Positions 1 to 7,355 of a stretch of 7,722 nucleotides of DNA are shown piece after piece. The position numbers were made by a program, and so were the translations under genes. The stretch lies in assembly GCA_020051025.1 (NCBI GenBank), contig JAGVJS010000296.1, forward strand, positions 1-7,722. The letters run 5' to 3'. Source of the DNA: Sphingobium sp. (GTDB taxonomy: Bacteria > Pseudomonadota > Alphaproteobacteria > Sphingomonadales > Sphingomonadaceae). Positions within the stretch are counted from its first letter, which is position 1. Each line of letters opens with the position of its first letter. The notes below the pieces were generated by a model. That model saw only the letters and a list, made by a program, of their open reading frames with translations, did no database searches and had not been told where the DNA came from.

Positions 1-2877
1 AGCACCGCCGACATCGTTGTGACCGGTAGCCGCATCGCTTCGCCTGCCCTGACCTCACCCAGCCCGCTGCAAGTGCTGACATCGGAAACCTTGCAGAATA
101 ACGGCATCATCAACGTGCAGGATGCCCTGCAACAAAATCCGGCGATCGGTCTGCCCGGCCTCAGCCGCACCACGACGGCCAATTCCACCAATCCCGGCCT
201 GTCGACCGTCAACCTGCGCAATTTGGGGGCGGATCGCACGCTTGTGCTGATCGATGGGCGCCGTTCCGTCGCAGGCGTCCCTGGCACCGCCCAGGTCGAC
301 CTGTCGATGATTCCGACGCCTTTTGTAGAGCGGGTCGATGTTCTGACCGGCGGTGCTTCCGCCGTCTATGGATCGGACGCGGTCGCTGGCGTCGTCAACT
401 TCATCTACAAGAAGAAATATGAAGGGCTGCTGCTCAATGCGCAGGCCGGCATTTCGGAACGTGGCGACGATCGCCAGATCGCGGTCAATGCCACCTACGG
501 CCATAATTTCGCCGATGGCCGCGGCAATTTCATGGTCTATGGCGGCTATGTGAACGAGGGGGCGGTGGATGCCCGCGGCCGCAGCTTCTCGCGCTATGAC
601 TATACCAGCCTCGGCACGATCCAGCGAGTGGCGGGCAACAGCGCCGCCAATCTGACAGCGGCGCAGAATATCTTCACGCCCTTCTACAACCCGTCCAATG
701 TCGGCCCCGGTGGCGTCTTCGTGATCGGATCGCAGACCAACCGGGTGATCGACGCCGATGGCAGCTTCCGTGCCTATAATGCGGCGACCGACGGCTGGAA
801 CCGGGCGGAATGGGGCCTGCTGGCGTCACCGTCGGAACGCATGACCTTTGCCGGCCGCTTCAACTTCGATGTCAGCGACAACGTCAATGTCTTTTCCGAA
901 GTCACCTATTCCAATGTTGTCACAAAGGGACGGATGGAAGCGTCGCCGATGCGGACCGACAGCGCGCTTGGCGCCTTTACCGGGACCAACGGCTTCTATC
1001 CCATCCAGTCCCGCGTACTGGTGCCAGGCGGCAACGGGGCGACCATGCTGGTCAACAATCCCTTCGTGCCGCAGGCGGTTCTCGACGCGGCGACGGATCG
1101 CACCGGCGATGGCCTCAAGGATCTGAGCTTCCTGATCCGTGCCACCGCCTTCGCGCCCGGCACCCGGACCATCCCGACAGAGCGCGACAATTTCCGTGCG
1201 GTGTTGGGTACGACCGTTGATCTGGGCAACAGCTGGAAATTCGACGCCTATTATCAATATGGTTTCACCAAGCAGAACCAGTCCATGTCGGGTCTCGCCA
1301 ACCTCTATAACCTGGCTGAGGGCCTACAGGTCATCACCGACGTCTACGACTTCGATCGGGATGGCAGCACGACCGATGCGGTATGCGCCAATGCTGATGC
1401 GCGGGCGCGCGGCTGCGTGCCGATCAACGTCTATGGTCAGGGCAAGCTGACGCAGGAGATGGTCGATTATCTGGAAGTCAGCCTCCAGCGCGATTCCAAA
1501 CAGTCGATGCATGTCGCTGCCGCGAACCTGACCGGCACCCTGTTCACCCTGCCCGGCGGTCCGGTGCAGATCGCGGTCGGCGCGGAATATCGTAAGGAAG
1601 CAAGCCGCGATATATTCGACCCGCTGACCAATGCGGCCCGCAACGGCTATGTCCAGCTTACCGACACCCGCGGCAGTTTCAACGTCAAGGAAGCCTATGG
1701 CGAACTGGTCGTGCCGATCCTGTCGGACACGCCTTTTTTCCAGAATTTGACGCTGCGCGGCGCTGCGCGCATGTCGGATTATTCGACGGTCGGCACTTTC
1801 TATGCCTGGAATGCGGGCGTCGAATGGGCGCCGGTCGAGGATATCCGCTTCCGCGCCGTCTATGCCCATGCGGTGCGCGCGCCCAATATCGGCGAACTGT
1901 TCGCGGCGCAGGCCGCCGGCATCGTCACCATCACCGATCCATGCCAGGGCATCACCCTGACGACGACCGGTGCCATTGCCGACAATTGCCGGGCCGTGCC
2001 GGGCATCCTCGCCAATATTCAGCAGAACGGTTCCTTCACCCTGACCCAGGCAGACCTGTCCGGCGTCGGTGGCATAACCGCGTCCAATCCCAATATCCGG
2101 CAGGAAACGGGCAAGACTCTGACCTTGGGCGTCGTCATCAACCCCAAGTCGATCTATGCCCTGCGTAACCTGACACTGACCGCCGACTTTTTCGACATCA
2201 AACTGGAAGACGCCATCAGCCGCGTGCCGGCGGCGACCGTGCTCAACAAATGCTATCGGGAAGGGCAGTCGGACTTCTGCCAGTTCGTGACCCGTCGCAC
2301 CGTCGCGTCGGGCGCCTACAGCATCGGCTCGGTCGAACAGGTGGTGCGTGGCCTCATCAACAGCGGCGGCTCCTTCTCGCGCGGCCTCGATTTTACGCTC
2401 AACTACAGCCATGAAATGCTGGGCGGCCGGGCCAGTGTGTCGGCGGCATGGACCCATCTGCTCAAGAACGGCTTTCGCGCGCTGACCGGTGACGCCTATG
2501 ACAATACCATGGGTGAAATCGGCACGCCGCGGGATTCGGTGAATCTGGGCCTCAACTGGGCGAATGACGATTTCGGCATCACCATCAACAATGAATATAT
2601 GGGGCCGCAGGTTCTGGATTATGAAAATTTCCAGACCCTGTATCGCCTGGCCGACGGATCGGTGCCGGATGAGAAATATTTCCGCGTGAAATCCAAAATC
2701 TACACCGACATGCAGGTCCGTTTCACCTCGATCGCCAATTTCGAATTCTATATCGGCGCGAAGAACATGTTCGATGTGAAGCGTCCGCCGATCTGGGGCG
2801 GTCTGCCCGGCAATGTGAACGGCACTTATGACGTGCTGGGCCGCCGCTTCTACACCGGCGTGCGCATGAAGCTCTGA
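1..2877 (+). CDS. TonB-dependent outer-membrane receptor, 5' end outside window
   Basis: Gated outer-membrane transporter that takes up a substrate using energy from TonB-ExbB-ExbD. The frame is open from base 1, so the first in-window Met (base 19) is internal; the signal peptide and true start lie upstream. The first codons read STADIVVTGSRI, the TonB-box/plug entry usual in sphingomonad receptors. The plug follows to about base 420, with NLRNLGADRTLVLIDGRR and the GGASAVYGSDAVAGVVNF signature. The rest, over 800 residues, is alternating Tyr/Phe-rich beta-barrel with long loops. Three Cys pairs (codons at 1384/1414, 1942/1987 and 2251/2278) sit where extracellular-loop disulfides are common in these receptors. 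The barrel closes with GRRFYTGVRMKL; the last residue is Leu rather than the more usual Phe. It converges on a broken glycosidase gene and shares its terminator. Substrate cannot be read from sequence; an oligosaccharide is inferred from the neighbours. Family assignment is secure. Confidence 0.95.
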   Translation, partial: STADIVVTGSRIASPALTSPSPLQVLTSETLQNNGIINVQDALQQNPAIGLPGLSRTTTANSTNPGLSTVNLRNLGADRTLVLIDGRRSVAGVPGTAQVDLSMIPTPFVERVDVLTGGASAVYGSDAVAGVVNFIYKKKYEGLLLNAQAGISERGDDRQIAVNATYGHNFADGRGNFMVYGGYVNEGAVDARGRSFSRYDYTSLGTIQRVAGNSAANLTAAQNIFTPFYNPSNVGPGGVFVIGSQTNRVIDADGSFRAYNAATDGWNRAEWGLLASPSERMTFAGRFNFDVSDNVNVFSEVTYSNVVTKGRMEASPMRTDSALGAFTGTNGFYPIQSRVLVPGGNGATMLVNNPFVPQAVLDAATDRTGDGLKDLSFLIRATAFAPGTRTIPTERDNFRAVLGTTVDLGNSWKFDAYYQYGFTKQNQSMSGLANLYNLAEGLQVITDVYDFDRDGSTTDAVCANADARARGCVPINVYGQGKLTQEMVDYLEVSLQRDSKQSMHVAAANLTGTLFTLPGGPVQIAVGAEYRKEASRDIFDPLTNAARNGYVQLTDTRGSFNVKEAYGELVVPILSDTPFFQNLTLRGAARMSDYSTVGTFYAWNAGVEWAPVEDIRFRAVYAHAVRAPNIGELFAAQAAGIVTITDPCQGITLTTTGAIADNCRAVPGILANIQQNGSFTLTQADLSGVGGITASNPNIRQETGKTLTLGVVINPKSIYALRNLTLTADFFDIKLEDAISRVPAATVLNKCYREGQSDFCQFVTRRTVASGAYSIGSVEQVVRGLINSGGSFSRGLDFTLNYSHEMLGGRASVSAAWTHLLKNGFRALTGDAYDNTMGEIGTPRDSVNLGLNWANDDFGITINNEYMGPQVLDYENFQTLYRLADGSVPDEKYFRVKSKIYTDMQVRFTSIANFEFYIGAKNMFDVKRPPIWGGLPGNVNGTYDVLGRRFYTGVRMKL

Positions 2878-2895
2878 TCTTTGATCGGAAAGAGG

Positions 2896-2928
2896 AAAAG
2901 GGCGGCGCCGATGGCGTCGCCCTTTTTT
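2896..2928 (+). terminator. Rho-independent terminator, probably bidirectional
   Basis: The arm AAAAGGGCGGCGCC (2896-2909) pairs with GGCGTCGCCCTTTT (2913-2926) around a GAT loop, allowing one G-U pair. The 14-bp stem runs directly into a T-tract ending at 2928. It lies 18 nt after the receptor stop and 2 nt beyond the stop of the convergent glycosidase. On the minus strand the hairpin is followed by a moderately U-rich stretch, so it can plausibly end both transcripts. Confidence 0.9.
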
Positions 2929-2930
2929 CG

Positions 2931-4309
2931 TCAGTCTGCACTGTCCAGCAGCAGCACCCAGTCATTGCCCGGCATAGCCGTTCCGGGCGGCGTGAACAGT
3001 TGCTGACCGCGATTGGGGAAGCTGCCGATCGGCTGCGTCTTGCCGGTGCGCGGATCATACCAGGCTGCGCGAACGCGACCGCCGCCGATCCGCCCCATCT
3101 GCACACGAAACGGTTTTCCGCTATAGCTATAGGCCATGGCATAGCGGTCGCCGCGCGTCGCCGCCACCCGATCATAGCGCTGCCCATTGTCGACGATCAG
3201 CGCCTGATCCGGCACGCGTTCTTGATAGGGGCGCGACAGCATCAGATCTTTCAGGTGGCGCATCTGTCCCGCACCCGGCGCATCGACTGCTGTCTGCCAA
3301 GGAATATGCGCCCAATAGGCCGCCTTCTGCCCCGGCACATGGAACTGCATCACGCTGTTTTCGCCATATGTATGGCCAAAGGCTCCGGCAAAGACCGACC
3401 ACCAGGCATAGCGTCGCACATCCGCTGCCTCCCAGATCGGCTCCGGCACCTTATCCAGCCCATGGGGAATATTCTCATACCATCGATGCTGGGCTTGGCC
3501 GGGCTGCGCGCCCAGTCGTCGGCGACATATCGCCAGTTATCCTCGCCCCGTGCGCAGGGTGTGCTGTCCTGCGCATAGCTTTGGTGGCCGGACTGAAACA
3601 TGTTGAAGTCCAGCCAGTCCGCATCATGGAAAGTCCAACTGGAATCGGTCCGCCCGAATGGATGAAATGTCATCAGATGGTCGGGATCGATCGCCTTGAT
3701 CGTCTTGCCCAGGGCCTGCCACGCGACGGTCGCCATATCGGCATGGGTATCACCCCCATTCAGCCAGATGATGTTGGGCTTGCCCTTGTACCGTCCGGCC
3801 AGAAAGCGCCCATAGACCGGCGCGCTGTCCACCGTCAGCTTGCGCATTTCGGCAAATGTGCCCCAGGCGGGCACCAGCGCCAGATAAAGGCCATGGGCCG
3901 CCGCCCGATCGACTACCCAGTCGAGATGGTCCCAATAGTCATATTGGCCTGGCTGGGCGGGATCGTTCCCCGGCGTCACCCGCGGTTTCGTTATGTCGCC
4001 ATTGTCCAGCGCCGGGCCGGTTATCGCATTGGCCATTTCCGGTCGATGCAGGATCATCACCTGAATGACGTTGAAGCCCTGCGCCGCTCGGTGGGCCAGA
4101 TAGCGTTCGGTATCGGCCCGATCCAGCCGGGATAGCATCAGCCAGCCGGTATCGCCCAGCCAGAAGAAGGGCTTGCCGCCCGCTTCGACATAGCGGCCAT
4201 TGGCCGAGACATGGAGGGCAGGCGTCAGCGAGGGTTTCGGCGTTTGCGCGGCCACCGGCGCGGTGGTGCCGGCCAGCAGGCCAGCCAGCAACATGGCCTT
4301 ACGGATCAT
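2931..4309 (-). pseudogene. GH140/apiosidase-like (DUF4038) glycosidase, frameshifted at the catalytic motif
   Basis: Two frames make one protein. The N-terminal part starts at ATG 4309 (Shine-Dalgarno GGGAGGG at 4323-4317, 7-nt spacer). It has a Sec signal peptide (cleavage near VAA|Q, residue 21) and a DUF4038 TIM-barrel: FFWLGDTGW near residue 50, GFNVIQVM near 80, IIWLNGGD with Asp187, the expected acid/base. It is in frame to KPSIDG (residue 277). The second frame resumes at base 3479 with YENIPHGLDKVPEPIW and runs 182 codons to the stop at 2931, covering the end of the barrel and a C-terminal 'putative collagen-binding' domain ending DWVLLLDSAD. Family members read DGEPxYE here; only GG lies between Asp276 and the Tyr, so about 10 nt including the Glu-Pro codons are missing. 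Restored length would be about 462 residues, normal for GH140. Characterised GH140 enzymes remove apiose from rhamnogalacturonan-II. Read onward, the first frame gives nonsense and stops at 3350. It follows the MFS gene by 16 nt. A sequencing error is possible, but a 10-nt gap is atypical for one. Confidence 0.88.
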
Positions 4310-4316
4310 CGCGACG

Positions 4317-4323
4317 CCCTCCC
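4317..4323 (-). promoter_or_regulatory. Ribosome binding site of the GH140-like gene
   Basis: GGGAGGG on the minus strand, 7 nt before the ATG at 4309, lies wholly in the 16-nt gap after the permease stop codon. It fixes the glycosidase start and indicates that the two genes are translated from one transcript. Confidence 0.75.
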
Positions 4324-4325
4324 TA

Positions 4326-5606
4326 TCAGCTTAGGCTGGCTTCCAGTTCCTCCAGCGACTTGCCCTCGTTGCGCGGCGCACCCCAGAAGCCGATGATGCC
4401 GCTCACCACCAGAAAGCCGGTCAGAATCCAGGCCAGATTGGTAAAGCCCGTCGCCGTCAGCACCGGCACGAAGAAGCTCCAGATGCCCAGCAATATGCGC
4501 ACGATGGCGAACATCACGCCCTGCGCGGTGCTGCGCAGCAGGGTTGGGAACATCTCCGAACTCCACAGTTGGAAGAAACATTGCGCACCGAACCCCTGAC
4601 CGAACGCCATCAGGAAGACATGCACCAGCGCGACCGTCAGCGTCAGCGGGAACAGTGCCAGCAGCGACATGCCGATCACCTGAATGATCGCGGACACCAG
4701 AAACATCATCCGCTGGTTCACCTTGTCCGACCAGCGCATGAATATCAGCCAGATCGACGCCATACCGATCAGGAAGCTGCCGGCCTGAATCGCGACCGAC
4801 ACGGCCTGACTCTGGTCGCCCACGGTGCGCAATATATAGGGGAAGAAGAAGCCGTTCGTACCCGCCCACAGATTCCAGAACACATACATGCCGGCCAGGA
4901 AGGCCATGGACCGGATATGCTGGCGAGTGAACAGGTCGCGCAGGCCCACCTTGGGCTGGCTTCGCGCCGCCTCGCTCGCCTGCGCATCCAACCAGCGCTG
5001 CGATTCCTGCATCTTCGACCGCAGGAAGGTCAGCGCCACCGCCAATATGGCAAGATGCGCAAACACGATCCGCGCGCCCAGCAGGCCCAGCGGCGTCAGC
5101 GCCAGAAACATCAGCAGCACCACGACCGGCCCCAGATACCACAGCACCTGTGCCACGCCGCTATGCTTGCCGCGCGCGCCCTTGGGCGCCATTTCTGCGA
5201 TCAGCGACCAGGATGCGGGAATGTCCGCGCCCACCGCCAGCCCGACGAGGAAGAAGCCGACCACGATCATCCAGGCATTCATCGCAAAGATCAGCCACAA
5301 CATGCCGAAAGCATAGAACAGCATGTCATACTGGTAGATCTTCTTGCGACCGAACAGGTCGCACAGTCGTCCGCCGATGAATGCACCGACGCCGGCCGAA
5401 ATCGCATTCGGGCCAAAGGCGCCGATCATGCCGACCAGATCATTGCTGAGCCGGTAGGTTTCGACCCATAGCGCTAATGCAGCGGAGCCAGCCACGATCG
5501 ATCCGGCATCGATATAGTTGGCAAGACCAGCCAGGATGCTATTCTTCCAGGCATCGTCCGGTTGCTGATCGACCGGAAAGGCGTCGACGGCTGTCGTTGC
5601 GGACAT
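4326..5606 (-). CDS. MFS permease, sugar-transporter type
   Basis: Inner-membrane secondary transporter of the major facilitator superfamily, probably a proton-coupled importer of a sugar or other small organic nutrient. It is 426 residues from ATG 5606, normal for a 12-helix MFS protein. The start is chosen because GGAGG (5616-5612) sits 5 nt upstream; an in-frame ATG at 5654 would add 16 residues (MSYKCKAIKALRGEEI) but has no ribosome site. Motif A is clear: GGRLCDLFGRKK (residues 78-89) in the loop after helix 2, with a degenerate second-half copy, RWSDKVNQR. IAEMAPKGARGKHSG (about 137-150) matches the loop after helix 4 of sugar-porter-like members. A charged central loop (about 190-235) divides the two six-helix halves. 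It is first in an apparent two-gene operon with the broken GH140-like gene and divergent from the Tat-exported hydrolase, which suggests it imports a sugar released by these enzymes. The exact substrate is unknown. Confidence 0.9.
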   Translation of the reverse strand: MSATTAVDAFPVDQQPDDAWKNSILAGLANYIDAGSIVAGSAALALWVETYRLSNDLVGMIGAFGPNAISAGVGAFIGGRLCDLFGRKKIYQYDMLFYAFGMLWLIFAMNAWMIVVGFFLVGLAVGADIPASWSLIAEMAPKGARGKHSGVAQVLWYLGPVVVLLMFLALTPLGLLGARIVFAHLAILAVALTFLRSKMQESQRWLDAQASEAARSQPKVGLRDLFTRQHIRSMAFLAGMYVFWNLWAGTNGFFFPYILRTVGDQSQAVSVAIQAGSFLIGMASIWLIFMRWSDKVNQRMMFLVSAIIQVIGMSLLALFPLTLTVALVHVFLMAFGQGFGAQCFFQLWSSEMFPTLLRSTAQGVMFAIVRILLGIWSFFVPVLTATGFTNLAWILTGFLVVSGIIGFWGAPRNEGKSLEELEASLS

Positions 5607-5611
5607 GATTT

Positions 5612-5616
5612 CCTCC
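5612..5616 (-). promoter_or_regulatory. Ribosome binding site deciding the MFS start
   Basis: GGAGG on the minus strand inside GAGGGGAGGA, 5 nt before ATG 5606. It supports this start over the in-frame ATG at 5654, which lacks any purine-rich site. Confidence 0.75.
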
Positions 5617-5643
5617 CCTCGCAAAGCCTTGATGGCCTTGCAT

Positions 5644-5654
5644 TTGTATGACAT
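5644..5654. promoter_or_regulatory. Candidate FadR/GntR-type operator
   Basis: TTGTATGACAT is an imperfect inverted repeat (TTGT-ATG-ACAt) fitting the general TnGT-N(2-3)-ACnA pattern bound by FadR-subfamily GntR regulators. It lies in the divergent intergenic region, between the possible -35 and the -10 of the rightward promoter and in the presumed 5' leader of the leftward one, so one bound repressor could block both. The FCD regulator at the right end of the window is the obvious candidate binder. The pairing is inference, and no second copy was seen in a non-coding stretch of this window. Confidence 0.35.
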
Positions 5655-5659
5655 GTTTG

Positions 5660-5683
5660 CTCATATAATACTATTATTATGAG
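5660..5683. promoter_or_regulatory. AT-rich palindrome with TATAAT box in divergent promoter
   Basis: An AT island in otherwise GC-rich DNA. Outer arms CTCATA (5660-5665) and TATGAG (5678-5683) are perfect inverted repeats. A second inverted repeat, TAATA-C-TATTA (5666-5676), lies inside, its centre offset by half a base. TATAAT at 5664-5669 is a perfect plus-strand -10 box for the hydrolase at 5737, though its -35 is weak (CATTTG at 17-nt spacing). TATTAT at 5670-5665 is a candidate minus-strand -10 for the permease operon. The promoter role is likely; an additional operator role is possible. Confidence 0.5.
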
Positions 5684-5720
5684 CGCCAGTCCTGATCGGA
5701 CTTCCCGGCGACAATCTCAA

Positions 5721-5731
5721 AAAAGGAGGGG
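5721..5731 (+). promoter_or_regulatory. Ribosome binding site setting a GTG start
   Basis: AAAAGGAGGGG contains a near-perfect anti-Shine-Dalgarno match. GGAGG ends 7 nt before the GTG at 5737, ideal spacing. An ATG at 5732 is too close to be served well and runs only ATG-CGG-TGA. The site therefore supports GTG as the hydrolase start, which also preserves the full twin-arginine signal. Confidence 0.75.
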
Positions 5732-5736
5732 ATGCG

Positions 5737-7314
5737 GTGACGGTTTCTCGACGCAATATGCTGACCGGGGCGATGACGATGGGGGCCGCGGCGATCAGCG
5801 GGCCGCTGGTCGCACGCACGACCACGGGGAAGATGGAACGTTGGGGCGTGTTCGAACTCCGTTTCGACGGTCCGAAGGACGGCAACCCTTTTGATGAAGT
5901 GACCCTCGCCGCCAGCTTCTCCAGCGATGGCCGGACCATCCGGGTGCCCGGCTTCTACGATGGCGACGGCGTCTATCGCATCCGCTTCAGTCCGCCGGAC
6001 GTCGGCAACTGGCAATGGACCAGCATCAGCAACGCACCTGCGCTGAACGGCAAGAGCGGCAGTTTCGACTGCATCGCACCGTCGAAGGACAATCATGGTC
6101 CTGTGCGCGTGGTCGGCGGTTATCATTTCGCCTATGCCGACGGCACGCCCTTTCGTCAGGTCGGCACCACCTGCTACAGTTGGGCGCTGCAAAGCGACGC
6201 CAAATGCGCCGAAACGCTGGCGACGCTGAAGACGGCGCCGTTCAACAAGATGCGCATGCTGGTCTTCCCCAATGTGGAATCGGTTGCGACCAATCCCTTT
6301 GTGCGGACCGGCCCCGGCCCTAAGGACTGGGATCCGGCCCGGCCGGACCCGGCCTATTTCCGCCGGTTTGAGGATCGGATCCAGAAACTGGGCGCGCTCG
6401 GGATCGAAGCGGACGTCATCCTCTATCATCCCTATGATGAAAAGCGCGGCTATAACGACATGAAGCGCGCCGATGACGAGCGCTATGTCCGCTACTGCAT
6501 CGCCCGCTTCGGCGCCTATCGCAACCTCTGGTGGTCGATGGCGAATGAATATGATGATGTGAAGACCAAGACGATGGATGATTGGGACCATCTGTTGCAA
6601 CTGGTCCAGACGGAAGACCCGCATGACCGGCTGCGCTCCATCCATCAGATCACCGTCTATTACGACAATCGCAAGCCGTGGATCACCCATAGCAGCATCC
6701 AGAACGGCGCTGCTGTTCTGGATGATGTCCGCGCACAACTGCATCGCAGCTTCGGCCTGAAGCCCGTCATATTCGATGAGGTTTGCTATGAGGGCAATTC
6801 GAAGCTGCGCTGGGGCAATCTGACCGGCGAGCAAATGGTCGAGCGCTTCTGGTGGGGCCTGATGGGCGGCACCTATGTCGGGCACAGCGAAACCATCGAT
6901 CCCAATCAGAATGCCGATCATTCATGGCTGGGGCAGGGCGGCCGGCTTCAGGGCACCAGCCCGCCGCGCCTCGCCTTCCTGCGCCGCATCATGGAGGAAG
7001 GGCCGGCGCCTGGCATGGAGCCGATCCAGACCTGGTGGAACTATTCGCTCGCCGGCAAGGAGTTCGAATATTATCTCCATTATTTCGGATTGGATCAGCC
7101 GAAGGCATGGCCGGTCGTGCTACCGGGCAAGAAGGGCCAGCCGATGAACAGCTATCGCCTGGACATTATCGACACATGGGCCATGACCGTCACGCCGGTC
7201 GATGGCCTGTTCCGCATGCAGCGGCATGGCGACTATGATTTCCATGATCCCGCCCGCCCGACGGTGACGCTGCCGGGCAAGCCCTGGCTGGCCGTGCGCC
7301 TGGTCAAGGTCTGA
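5737..7314 (+). CDS. Tat-exported DUF5060/DUF4038-like/DUF5605 putative glycoside hydrolase
   Basis: Putative retaining glycoside hydrolase of the (beta/alpha)8 clan GH-A type, acting outside the cytoplasm; substrate unknown. It has 525 residues from a GTG start. The N-terminus carries a twin-arginine signal (SRRNML at 4-9, then a mild hydrophobic stretch, cleavage near LVA|RT at 26). Residues about 33-111 match DUF5060, a beta-sandwich (WGVFELRFDGP, FSPPDVGNWQW). A DUF4038-like TIM barrel covers about 120-430, and a DUF5605-like beta domain the rest. Catalytic candidates are Glu271 in WWSMANEYDD (the Asn-Glu acid/base motif) and Glu348 in KPVIFDEVCYEGN (nucleophile). That second motif aligns with the site disrupted in the GH140-like pseudogene on the other strand. 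It is divergent from the permease operon across 130 nt and convergent with the FCD regulator. No frameshift or internal stop was seen. Domain names come from family resemblance; activity is inferred. Confidence 0.88.
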   Translation: MTVSRRNMLTGAMTMGAAAISGPLVARTTTGKMERWGVFELRFDGPKDGNPFDEVTLAASFSSDGRTIRVPGFYDGDGVYRIRFSPPDVGNWQWTSISNAPALNGKSGSFDCIAPSKDNHGPVRVVGGYHFAYADGTPFRQVGTTCYSWALQSDAKCAETLATLKTAPFNKMRMLVFPNVESVATNPFVRTGPGPKDWDPARPDPAYFRRFEDRIQKLGALGIEADVILYHPYDEKRGYNDMKRADDERYVRYCIARFGAYRNLWWSMANEYDDVKTKTMDDWDHLLQLVQTEDPHDRLRSIHQITVYYDNRKPWITHSSIQNGAAVLDDVRAQLHRSFGLKPVIFDEVCYEGNSKLRWGNLTGEQMVERFWWGLMGGTYVGHSETIDPNQNADHSWLGQGGRLQGTSPPRLAFLRRIMEEGPAPGMEPIQTWWNYSLAGKEFEYYLHYFGLDQPKAWPVVLPGKKGQPMNSYRLDIIDTWAMTVTPVDGLFRMQRHGDYDFHDPARPTVTLPGKPWLAVRLVKV

Positions 7315-7321
7315 CCCATGA

Positions 7322-7351
7322 GTCAGCCCGGTACGCCGGCGCCGGGCTGAC
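7322..7351. terminator. Hairpin between convergent genes, possible bidirectional terminator
   Basis: GTCAGCCCGG (7322-7331) pairs perfectly with CCGGGCTGAC (7342-7351) around a 10-nt loop. It begins 7 nt after the hydrolase stop and ends 4 nt before the stop of the convergent regulator. There is no T-tract on either side, so it is not a canonical Rho-independent terminator; it may act as a weak terminator or as a 3'-end stabiliser for both mRNAs. Confidence 0.5.
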
Positions 7352-7355
7352 CGCC

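Noticed and set aside
1324..2457. 377-residue minus-strand open frame inside the TonB receptor
   Set aside because: Its translation is low-complexity Arg/Gly/Asp-rich with no family pattern. It is an antisense shadow of a GC-rich coding frame, and the plus-strand protein is an unmistakable receptor.
2931..3449. Separate small gene starting at GTG 3449
   Set aside because: It has no ribosome site, and the homology-like sequence continues upstream in the same frame to base 3479. It is the C-terminal part of the frameshifted GH140-like gene.
4569..5471. 300-residue plus-strand open frame opposite the permease
   Set aside because: Gln/His/Arg-rich with no motif; it is the reverse of membrane-helix codons.
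5607..5654. Longer MFS protein starting at ATG 5654
   Set aside because: The extra 16 residues are charged and unlike an MFS N-terminus, there is no Shine-Dalgarno, and the segment overlaps the candidate operator. ATG 5606 has a strong site.
5677..6921. 414-residue minus-strand open frame across the hydrolase gene
   Set aside because: The composition (Ile/Ala/Asp/Arg-rich, no recognisable motif) is typical of a mirrored frame, and the plus strand has coherent domains and catalytic motifs.
7311..7326. Small alternative hairpin CTGAC/GTCAG overlapping the hydrolase stop
   Set aside because: Only 5 bp and mutually exclusive with the much stronger 10-bp stem at 7322-7351; no sign of an attenuator arrangement.
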